Below are positions 1-6,700 of a DNA stretch of 8,083 nucleotides, in pieces (the stretch's first letter is position 1; each line of letters begins with the position of its first letter). This DNA is from FEN-1297 sp963787005 (GTDB taxonomy: Bacteria; Bacteroidota; Ignavibacteria; Ignavibacteriales; Ignavibacteriaceae): NCBI GenBank assembly GCA_963787005.1, contig CAWBBX010000063.1, positions 1 through 8,083 on the forward strand. The letters are read 5' to 3'. Under the pieces are notes generated by a model. It saw only the letters and a list, made by a program, of their open reading frames with translations, did not search any database and was not told the origin of the DNA. The position numbers and the translations under genes are program-made.

Positions 1-72
1 TCCGGCGTCCTTCAGCAGTCTTAGTGCTACCGAGCTGTCGACTCCGCCGGATAATAGTACCGCAATCTTCAT
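1..72 (-). CDS. mnmA: tRNA 2-thiouridylase MnmA, N-terminal fragment
   Basis: Only the first 24 codons are present; the gene runs off the left edge on the minus strand. The peptide starts MKIAVLLSGGVDSSVALRLL. SGGVDSS is the PP-loop ATP-pyrophosphatase signature that binds and adenylates the substrate, here at residues 9-15. In MnmA this motif lies right at the N-terminus behind a short hydrophobic strand, as it does here. MnmA adds sulfur to C2 of the wobble uridine (U34) in tRNAs for Lys, Glu and Gln in the cytoplasm. No Shine-Dalgarno sequence is visible before the ATG, only an A/T-rich stretch. Other PP-loop enzymes (QueC, AsnB, GuaA, NadE, ThiI) share the motif, but its N-terminal placement and the wording VALRLLKDAG fit MnmA best. 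The family call is fairly sure; the exact member is an inference from a short fragment. Confidence 0.72.
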   Translation of the reverse strand, partial: MKIAVLLSGGVDSSVALRLLKDAG

Positions 73-96
73 CGTTTAACTTTAAAATTAGCTGTC

Positions 97-113
97 CAAA
101 CCTCCGAGGTTTG
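97..113. repeat. short palindrome in the mnmA upstream region
   Basis: The 17-base stretch CAAACCTCCGAGGTTTG is a perfect inverted repeat around a single central base. As RNA it would form a stem of about 6 bp with a small loop. It lies 25 bases before the mnmA start and shares the AACCT/AGGTT ends with the two longer hairpins further upstream. It could be part of the mnmA leader or an operator-like site; no function can be assigned. Confidence 0.5.
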
Positions 114-121
114 CAATCAAT

Positions 122-157
122 TAACCTTGAGGGTCACATTAAAGACCCTCAAGGTTA
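122..157. repeat. perfect 14-bp inverted repeat (hairpin)
   Basis: The arms TAACCTTGAGGGTC (122-135) and GACCCTCAAGGTTA (144-157) are exactly complementary around the 8-base loop ACATTAAA. No run of T follows on either strand, so it is not a classical intrinsic terminator by itself. It sits between the end of the membrane-protein gene and the start of mnmA, both on the minus strand. It has the same AACCTT/AAGGTT outer part as the next hairpin but a different inner part. Confidence 0.75.
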
Positions 158-196
158 CTCATTAGTTTAAATCGACTTCAATATTATTATAAAAGT

Positions 197-231
197 AACC
201 TTCGGGGTTTTTAACAGTAACCCCGAAGGTT
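197..231 (-). terminator. perfect 13-bp hairpin, candidate terminator of the minus-strand genes
   Basis: The arms AACCTTCGGGGTT (197-209) and AACCCCGAAGGTT (219-231) are exactly complementary around a 9-base loop. Read on the minus strand, the stem is followed by ACTTTTATAAT, a short U-rich tail. That suits a moderate intrinsic terminator about 95 bases after the stop of the gene at 327-905. The plus-strand side has no U-run. The stem is real; the terminator role is inferred, and it could instead be a repeat element or part of the mnmA leader. Confidence 0.5.
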
Positions 232-326
232 GATTCATTTAAAATATTAAAATACGCAATAACCGGATAAATTATAAGCCGAATTGAAATGCTTCACTGA
301 AGCTTCCGCGTAAAAAAAAGCTGAGG

Positions 327-905
327 TTATTTTTTCTTCTTTTTCTTTTTGGGATTTACCTTGTTATCCTTGCTTCCACCCTTGCCGGTCGAATTCTTAT
401 CTTTTTGATGACCGGGCTTCTCGCCTTTTCTCGCTTTCACTTTATTTAATACGTCATCGTAAATCGATCTTTCCACCTTGCTGAGTATGAAAGTCTGGAG
501 CTGCTTAACGTTCTTCATTTTGCCGAAGAAACCTATGCAGACGTTGTTCTTGCCGTCGCAGACCTTCATCAGTCCGCCGAATTTTCCCTCGAATATTCCG
601 CCGGAAAGAGAATTAATATCTTTATAGTGAATCGTGATTTTTTTAGCTGAGAAAAAAAAGTCCGAGCATACCATCTTTTCTTCGTCAGCTTCAATTTTAT
701 AAGGGAGTATTTTATAAAGGTTGAGATACTGTTTATTCAGAACGAAGATGAGCACGACGGTAATTATGAATGGCAGAAGATATATAAGCGACTGGTTCAG
801 GCCTGATACTGCCAGAATGAGATAAAGTGAAAGAAGCAGTGTAACAGGAATGTTGCCGAACCGGTAAAGAAAGCCGAAGAGGCCTGAATACGTAAATTTT
901 TGCAT
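327..905 (-). CDS. small membrane protein with PH-like domain and poly-lysine tail
   Basis: I do not recognise a named family for this 192-residue protein. Two hydrophobic segments, about residues 18-34 and 40-57, form a membrane hairpin with a very short turn. Residues 68-143 look like a short beta-rich domain closed by a helix (QLQTFILSKV), which recalls bacterial PH-like domains that follow two membrane helices; this is inference. The last 35 residues are low-complexity and basic, rich in K, G, N and D, and end in seven lysines, so the tail could bind nucleic acid, ribosomes or anionic lipid. The ATG is preceded by TAAGG at short spacing, a weak ribosome site. The gene begins 56 bases after the PIN-PhoH stop on the same strand and is probably co-transcribed with it, but this does not reveal its function. 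The seven-lysine end is coded by mixed AAA/AAG codons. Confidence 0.8.
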   Translation of the reverse strand: MQKFTYSGLFGFLYRFGNIPVTLLLSLYLILAVSGLNQSLIYLLPFIITVVLIFVLNKQYLNLYKILPYKIEADEEKMVCSDFFFSAKKITIHYKDINSLSGGIFEGKFGGLMKVCDGKNNVCIGFFGKMKNVKQLQTFILSKVERSIYDDVLNKVKARKGEKPGHQKDKNSTGKGGSKDNKVNPKKKKKKK

Positions 906-961
906 GCGCCTTACAAATGATTATTACATACTCAAATTTAAGGAATATCAGGCTTAATGTC

Positions 962-2329
962 TCAAAGCAGGTTGCTCGCCAGTTCCGCAAGCTCCGAACG
1001 CTCGCCTTTTTCCAGATTTATGTGGGCATACAGCTTCTGCCCTTTGAAATGATCGATCAGGTAAGAAAGTCCGTTCGACTGCGAATCGAGATACGGATGA
1101 TCGATCTGGTAAATGTCGCCCGTAAACACAACCTTCGATCCTTCGCCTGCTCTCGTTATAATAGTTTTTATTTCGTGGGGAGTAAGATTCTGCGCCTCAT
1201 CAACTATAAAGAAAATTCTCTGCAGGCTGCGCCCTCTAATATAAGACAGCGGCTCGATGACAAGCTTTTCGTCCTTTATCATGTTGTTTATCATCTGGCT
1301 CTGCTTATCGTTCTCCGTAAACTGATCCTGAATTACCCTGAGGTTATCCCACAACGGCTGCATGTAAGGCTCAATCTTACTTTGCACGTCGCCGGGAAGA
1401 TAGCCGATATCTTTATTGCTGAGGGGCACTATCGGGCGCGCAATATAAATTTGTCTGTAGAATTTTCTTACCTGCAGCGCAGCCGCTAAAGCGAGCAGTG
1501 TTTTGCCGGTACCCGCTTTTCCCGTCAGCGTAACGAGAGGTATATTATTGTTGGTAAGCGCGTCCACCGCGAATGTCTGCTCTGCGTTTCGCGGCTTAAT
1601 TCCGTATATAATATTTTTATCCACCTTGCGGAATATTTCCATCTGCTGGTCGAGCGATGCGAGTACGGACCTTCCCGAATTTCTCAGGATAAAAAACTTG
1701 TTCGGCACCGCTTCGCCGTTCATCTTTTTTACGACCTGCTTGGCCTGCACTTCGTAAGGCGACTGGAAAAGTTTTACAATTATATCGTCGTTGAAATCCT
1801 CAAGAATTTCTTTACCGCTGTACAGCTCCTCGACGCTGCCGATCCTGTCGGTGGTGTAATCTTCCGCCGGTATGCCGAGCGCCTTGGCCTTCATTCTTAA
1901 ATTTACGTCTTTAGTCACGAGTATAACCGAGCCCTTGCTTTTGCTCTTATTATTCCATTCGTAGGCGACGGATAATATTCTGTGATCCGGATTATCTTCC
2001 TTAAAAATTTCTTTTATTTCGTGGCTAATTCCCCTCGCGATTGCGATCCTTACCTTGCCCCTTCCCTTCCCCATAGAAACGCCGCCGTTAAAAAGCGCGG
2101 AGCCGGTCATAGAATCAAGCGTTCTGGCGAACTCCCTGGCGTTCAGGTTAATAACCTGGCTGCCTCTTTTAAAATGGTCGAGCTCCTCGATAACGGTAAG
2201 AGGAATAACAACGTCGTTTTCTTCAAACTGGTTAATGCTGGTAGCGTCGTGAAGAATTACGTTGGTGTCTAAGATAAAGGTCTTGGGAGTTTTGGATAAT
2301 TTGGAGGAGGATGATTTTTTAGTCTTCAT
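962..2329 (-). CDS. PIN domain-containing PhoH family ATPase (PhoH2/YlaK type)
   Basis: This 455-residue cytoplasmic protein joins an N-terminal PIN nuclease domain to a C-terminal PhoH ATPase domain, the PhoH2/YlaK architecture, and has the usual length. In the PIN part (about 17-165) the acidic metal-binding residues are visible: D21 in DTNV, E48/E49 in VIEEL, D115 in NPDHRIL and D141 in TKDVNLR. The PhoH part (about 243-455) has Walker A GKAGTGKT at 270-277, Walker B FFIVDEAQN with D377/E378, a sensor-like VFTGD at 401-405, and the family block YLPGD at 310-314. Characterised mycobacterial PhoH2 unwinds and cleaves RNA using ATP, so a role in RNA turnover is likely by family. All visible catalytic residues are intact. 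The chosen ATG opens a basic, Ser/Lys-rich leader of about 15 residues before the PIN fold; no Shine-Dalgarno sequence is seen. It diverges from carA and lies upstream of the membrane-protein gene. No small partner gene like the mycobacterial PhoAT antitoxin is visible upstream. Confidence 0.95.
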   Translation of the reverse strand: MKTKKSSSSKLSKTPKTFILDTNVILHDATSINQFEENDVVIPLTVIEELDHFKRGSQVINLNAREFARTLDSMTGSALFNGGVSMGKGRGKVRIAIARGISHEIKEIFKEDNPDHRILSVAYEWNNKSKSKGSVILVTKDVNLRMKAKALGIPAEDYTTDRIGSVEELYSGKEILEDFNDDIIVKLFQSPYEVQAKQVVKKMNGEAVPNKFFILRNSGRSVLASLDQQMEIFRKVDKNIIYGIKPRNAEQTFAVDALTNNNIPLVTLTGKAGTGKTLLALAAALQVRKFYRQIYIARPIVPLSNKDIGYLPGDVQSKIEPYMQPLWDNLRVIQDQFTENDKQSQMINNMIKDEKLVIEPLSYIRGRSLQRIFFIVDEAQNLTPHEIKTIITRAGEGSKVVFTGDIYQIDHPYLDSQSNGLSYLIDHFKGQKLYAHINLEKGERSELAELASNLL

Positions 2330-2538
2330 GCAGTATTACCAATAAGTTGTGGCTAAAATATGTTGATTTTTCGCGGCTGTTAAAAGCCTTCAGTAATCGC
2401 ATAATATTAAGATATTGTTAATAAAAGGGAATGCTCATCGAAATGAATAATTTTTCATCAAGTCCCACGTTGAGATCAGTATGAAGCCGGATGTTTAGCA
2501 CGGAGTGAAATTAATCACTAATATTTTTAAATAGCAAA
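2330..2538. other. upstream half of the phoH/carA divergent gap, no gene seen
   Basis: This A/T-rich stretch separates the PhoH start from the carA promoter. I see no tRNA or stable RNA fold here. The longest plausible small reading frame is 17 codons (2431-2484, plus strand, starting MLIEMNNF). A purine-rich AAAAGGGA directly abuts its ATG, which is too close for a ribosome site, so I do not call it a gene. The PhoH promoter should lie here on the minus strand, but I find no TAnnTTTG match with a proper upstream TTG. Confidence 0.55.
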
Positions 2539-2569
2539 TTGAATCTAAAAAGCTTTTGACATATATTTG
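2539..2569 (+). promoter_or_regulatory. Bacteroidota-type promoter for the carAB operon
   Basis: TTG at 2539-2541 is followed after 20 bases by TATATTTG at 2562-2569. This matches the -33 TTG / -7 TAnnTTTG promoter known from Bacteroidota, with normal spacing. Transcription would start near 2576, giving a leader of about 135 bases before carA. TTGACA at 2556-2561 resembles a sigma-70 -35 box but has no -10 box 17 bases downstream. Confidence 0.6.
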
Positions 2570-2575
2570 TAAAAC

Positions 2576-2710
2576 TTCACGGAAAGATTATTGAGCGGAC
2601 AAAACAACACTAAAATAAAGATTACAAACGATTTGATAAAAGAGTCTATAAACTGATAGCCACTCATTGAGTGGCTATTTTTTTATCTAAAAATAAACTT
2701 ATGCGAAAAT
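2576..2710 (+). promoter_or_regulatory. carAB leader with candidate transcription attenuator
   Basis: Between the likely start site near 2576 and the carA ATG at 2711 lies a non-coding, A-rich leader that ends in a strong intrinsic terminator (2656-2684). A terminator between an operon's own promoter and its first gene is the usual layout of attenuation control, common for pyrimidine genes. Upstream in the leader, TTGAGCGG (2591-2598) resembles the terminator's 3' arm TTGAGTGG (2667-2674). It could pair weakly with the 5' arm as an antiterminator (four pairs, one mismatch, two pairs). AAAGATTA occurs twice (2583-2590 and 2617-2624). I do not recognise a PyrR-binding motif. The alternative is that the terminator ends a separate short RNA of about 110 nt. 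Confidence 0.45.
2656..2684 (+). terminator. strong intrinsic terminator 26 bases before carA
   Basis: The arms ATAGCCACTC (2656-2665) and GAGTGGCTAT (2669-2678) form a perfect 10-bp stem with a tiny loop. Seven consecutive T (2678-2684) follow at once on the plus strand. On the minus strand the stem is not followed by a U-run, so it acts rightward. No rightward gene precedes it in the window, so it most likely controls carAB or ends a leader RNA. Confidence 0.85.
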
Positions 2711-3787
2711 ATGAATAAAAAGAAACTGAAAGCAAAACTTGTACTTGAGGACGGCACCGAGTTCGAGGGTACAGCGTTCGGGTATCATAAGAATACGAAC
2801 GGCGAGGTGGTGTTCAACACGGGAATGGTTGGCTACCCGGAGACGATGACCGATCCTTCCTACAGAGGACAAATTCTCGTCTTCACTTATCCGCTGATCG
2901 GAAACTACGGCGTGCCGGGCGATGATAAGGAAAACGGCCTGTTTAAGAACTTTGAATCCGACGCGATCCACTGCAGGGCGCTTATCATCTCAAATTATTC
3001 CGAGGAGTACTCCCACTGGAACGCTAAGAAATCTTTGGGCGACTGGATGAACGAGCAGAAGATTCCCGGCATACACGGTATCGATACCAGAATGCTCACC
3101 AGGCGCCTTCGAGAGAAAGGCACAATGCTCGGAAAGATTATAATAGACGACAACGAGAAAGTTGATTTCGAGGACGTTAATAACCTCGACCTTGTCGGCG
3201 AGGTAAGTACTAAAGAACCGGTTGAGTATAAGAGAGACGGAAAGAAGATAGTGCTGGTCGACTGCGGTACAAAGAACAATATTATACAGGCATTCTTAAA
3301 GAGGGATATTACGGTCCTTCGCGTTCCGTACGATTACGATTTCTCAAAAGAAAAAGCTAACGGCGTTTTGATTTCCAACGGTCCCGGCGATCCCAAGATG
3401 AACGAAAAAACCATAGAGCATACTAAGAAGGCGATGGAAAAAGGGGTTCCGATGCTGGGAGTTTGCCTGGGCAGCCAGATAATGGCTCTAGCAGCCGGCG
3501 CGAATACTTATAAACTAAAGTACGGCCATAGAAGTCACAACCAGCCGTGCAACGAAGCCGGCACAAAAAGATGCTACATTACATCGCAGAACCACGGCTA
3601 CGCGGTTGATGCCGAAACGCTTCCGGAAGACTGGCGCGAGTGGTTTGTAAACGACAACGACGGAACCAACGAAGGGGTAATTCATATTTCAAAGCCGTTC
3701 TTCGCGGCGCAGTTCCACCCCGAGGCTTCCCCGGGACCGGACGACACTGAATTTATATTCGACATGTTTTTAAGGGCTTTAAGATGA
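2711..3787 (+). CDS. carA: carbamoyl-phosphate synthase, glutaminase (small) subunit
   Basis: CarA splits glutamine and channels ammonia to CarB for carbamoyl phosphate synthesis, the first step of pyrimidine and arginine production. The 358-residue protein has the CPSase small-chain domain (about 7-140, with FNTGMVGYPETMTDPSYRGQ at 35-54) and a class I glutaminase domain (about 178-356). Catalytic Cys252 lies in GVCLGSQ, His336 and Glu338 in QFHPEASPGP, and an oxyanion-strand motif SNGPGDP at 222-228, so it should be active. The position after CLG is Ser instead of the usual His. Wording such as GHRSHNQPC and the QNHGYAVD-to-TNEGVIH region resembles animal CAD/CPS1 more than E. coli CarA. 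The ATG at 2711 gives the proper N-terminus but has no Shine-Dalgarno sequence. An out-of-frame ATG at 2701 opens a five-codon frame overlapping the start. The stop overlaps the carB start (ATGA). Confidence 0.97.
   Translation: MNKKKLKAKLVLEDGTEFEGTAFGYHKNTNGEVVFNTGMVGYPETMTDPSYRGQILVFTYPLIGNYGVPGDDKENGLFKNFESDAIHCRALIISNYSEEYSHWNAKKSLGDWMNEQKIPGIHGIDTRMLTRRLREKGTMLGKIIIDDNEKVDFEDVNNLDLVGEVSTKEPVEYKRDGKKIVLVDCGTKNNIIQAFLKRDITVLRVPYDYDFSKEKANGVLISNGPGDPKMNEKTIEHTKKAMEKGVPMLGVCLGSQIMALAAGANTYKLKYGHRSHNQPCNEAGTKRCYITSQNHGYAVDAETLPEDWREWFVNDNDGTNEGVIHISKPFFAAQFHPEASPGPDDTEFIFDMFLRALR
3772..3776 (+). promoter_or_regulatory. ribosome binding site of carB inside carA
   Basis: AAGGG ends 7 bases before the carB ATG at 3784 and lies within the last codons of carA. 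It is the best-placed Shine-Dalgarno-like sequence in the window. It supports the 3784 start together with the 4-base ATGA overlap, which implies translational coupling and equal amounts of the two subunits. Confidence 0.5.
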
Positions 3788-6700
3788 TAAAAAGAGGAAA
3801 ACCGAAAAAAGTTTTAATACTGGGCTCCGGCGCTCTGCAGATAGGACAAGCGGGCGAGTTCGATTACTCCGGCAGCCAGGCAATAAAGGCGCTGAAAGAA
3901 GACGGCATAACGACCGTACTTATAAATCCCAACATAGCAACGATACAGACTTCCGAAAACTTTGCCGATAAAGTCTATTTTGTCCCTATTAAAGCTGCAT
4001 TCGTTGAAAAAATTATAGAGAAGGAAGAACCGGACAGTATACTGCTTCAGTTCGGCGGACAAACCGCACTTAACGTGGGCGTTGAACTTTACGAAAGCGG
4101 AATACTTGCAAAGCATAATGTAAAAGTATTAGGTACGCCGGTGGAAGCCATTCAAGATACCGAGGACCGGCTCCTCTTCGGCAACAGGGTTGCGGAGATA
4201 GGCCTGAAAGTAGCAGTCAGCCAAACCGCGGGCAACGTAGACGAGGCCGTGGCCGCTGCGGAAAAAATCGGGTTCCCCGTAATGGTTAGGATTGCATACG
4301 CGCTGGGCGGACTCGGATCGGGTATTGTTCAGAATAAGGAAGAACTGATCGAGAAGGCCAGGCGGGCTTTCACTTTTACAAAACAAATTTTAATAGAGGA
4401 ATCTCTTAAAGGCTGGAAGGAAGTTGAGTACGAGATTGTCAGGGATAGATTCAACAACTGCATCACCATCTGTTCGATGGAAAATATCGATCCCATGGGA
4501 ATACATACGGGCGATAGTATAGTTATTGCGCCTGTGCAGACTCTATCAGCACACGAAAACTTCATGCTTCGCTCGATCGGAATAAAATTGATAAGACACC
4601 TCGGCGTGGTCGGAGAATGCAACATTCAGTACGCGCTCGATCCTAAATCGGACGACTACAGAATAATAGAAGTGAACGCAAGATTGAGCCGAAGCTCCGC
4701 GCTCGCCTCCAAGGCTACCGGTTATCCGCTTGCCTTCATCGCTACGAAACTGGCACTCGGTTACGCTCTAAACGAAGTAGAAAATATTATCACGCGCGAA
4801 ACGTCCGCTTGCTTTGAGCCGGCTCTCGACTACGTTGCGCTGAAATTCCCGAGATGGGATCTTCAGAAATTCCGTCAGGTTAGCACACAGCTCGGATCGG
4901 AGATGAAATCTGTGGGCGAGGTAATGTCGCTCGGCCGAAGCTTCGAGGAAGTAATTCAGAAAGCGATAAGAATGCTCGACATCGGCATGAAAGGTCTCAT
5001 CGGAAATAATTTTAAGTTTGATGACCTCGATACAGAGCTTTCTCAGCCGACCGATAAAAGGATTTACGCTATCGCGCAGGCTTTGGAAGAAGGTTATTCG
5101 GTCGAGAAGATCTACGATCTTACCAAGGTTACACCGTGGTTCATCTACAAGTTAAAGAACATAATAGATACGCAGAAAAAATTAAAAGATAAAAAGCTGA
5201 ACAAGATATCTAAAGAATTGATGCGTGAAGCAAAAGAAAACGGCTTCTCGGATATTCAGATCGGACAGCTTGTAGAGGCTACCGAATTCGAAGTAAGAAA
5301 TTACAGGAAATCGCTTGAAGTAATTCCGGTAGTAAAACAGATAGACACATTGGCCGCCGAATATCCCGCGCAGACCAACTATCTTTACCTGACTTATCAC
5401 GGAAAAGAAGACGACATACCGCTCGGTGAAAAGAACCAGATAGTTACCCTGGGAAGCGGCGCTTACAGGATCGGCTCTTCGGTCGAGTTCGACTGGTGCT
5501 GTGTTAACGCAGTGATGACATTGAACAAGCTCGATTACAAAACAATTATGATAAACTGTAACCCCGAGACCGTCAGCACCGACTATGATATCTGCGACAA
5601 GCTTTACTTCGAACAGCTGACTTTTGAGCGGGTGCTTGACATATATGAGAAGGAGCATCCGGAAGGTATTATCGTTTCGATGGGCGGACAAATTCCCAAC
5701 AACCTGGCTATGAAGCTGCACGGCGCGGGAATAAAAGTCCTTGGTACTTCTCCTACACAGATAGACAACGCCGAAAACAGGCACAAGTTCTCGCAGATAC
5801 TCGACCGCATCGAAGTCGATCAGCCCGAGTGGAAGGAGCTAACTAGTCTCGATGAAGCGAAAGCATTCGCAAAGAAAGTCGAGTACCCGGTGCTGATCAG
5901 GCCCAGCTACGTTTTAAGCGGCGCGGCTATGAGCATTGTTGTAAGCGACGACGAGCTCGAGGAATATTTGAAGAAAGCGTCCGAGATTAGCAAGGATCAC
6001 CCGGTGGTTATCAGCAAATTCATTACAAACGCCAGGGAAATTGAAGTGGATGCTGTCGCCGAAAACGGCAGCTTGTTCTGTTACGCGATCTCCGAGCATG
6101 TGGAGAACGCAGGCGTTCACTCGGGCGACGCGACTATAGTACTCCCCCCCCAGCGTACGTATCTTGAAACGATGCGACGTGTTAAAATGGTAACCAGGGA
6201 AATAGCAAAAGAGCTGAAGATAACCGGACCGTTCAACATCCAGTTCATCGCGAAGGATAATGAAGTGAAGGTTATCGAATGCAACTTAAGGGCTTCAAGA
6301 AGCTTCCCGTTTGTATCAAAAGTATTGAAGATAAATTTCATCGAGATCGCGACGAAGCTGATGATGGGAGAGAAAGTACCGAAGATAGATAAATCTTCGT
6401 TCGACGTTGACTACGTAGGGGTGAAAGCGCCGATGTTCTCATTCACCAGACTGAAAGGCTCAGATCCTGTACTGGGTGTTGAGATGGCGTCTACCGGTGA
6501 AGTAGCATGCTTAGGCGATGATTTCAACGAGGCATTCTTAAAGAGCTTCCTTTCTACCGGCTACAAAGTCCCGAAAAAAGCCGTAATGCTCTCCACAGGT
6601 ACTCCGAAAGAAAAAGCGGAGTTCCTCAACGACACAAAAAAACTCTATGCGATGGGACTTAAGTTTTATGCCACAAACGGAACTGCAAAATTTCTTAAGG

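Noticed and set aside
291..303. A short GCTTC/GAAGC hairpin just after the membrane-protein gene.
   Set aside because: Only 5 bp with a 3-base loop and no U-run; too weak to call a terminator.
917..1489. A 190-codon plus-strand open frame opposite the PIN-PhoH gene.
   Set aside because: It is the antisense shadow of a clearly conserved gene and has no recognisable protein sequence.
2330..2480. A possible small antitoxin gene upstream of PhoH, as with mycobacterial PhoAT-PhoH2.
   Set aside because: Minus-strand frames here are only six or seven codons long; no PhoAT-like gene is present.
2431..2484. A 17-codon plus-strand reading frame preceded by AAAAGGGA.
   Set aside because: Too short, the purine stretch directly abuts the ATG, no recognisable sequence, and it lies before the likely promoter; chance is the simplest explanation.
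2556..2584. A TTGACA -35 box as a sigma-70 promoter for carA.
   Set aside because: No -10 hexamer lies about 17 bases downstream; the TTG-N20-TATATTTG reading fits better.
5182..5784. A 200-codon minus-strand open frame inside carB.
   Set aside because: It lies entirely opposite conserved CarB sequence and shows no domain or start signal.
6144..6151. A run of eight C inside carB as a phase-variation or frameshift site.
   Set aside because: The frame and conserved sequence continue intact on both sides; phase control of an essential biosynthetic gene is unlikely. It is at most a sequencing-error hotspot.
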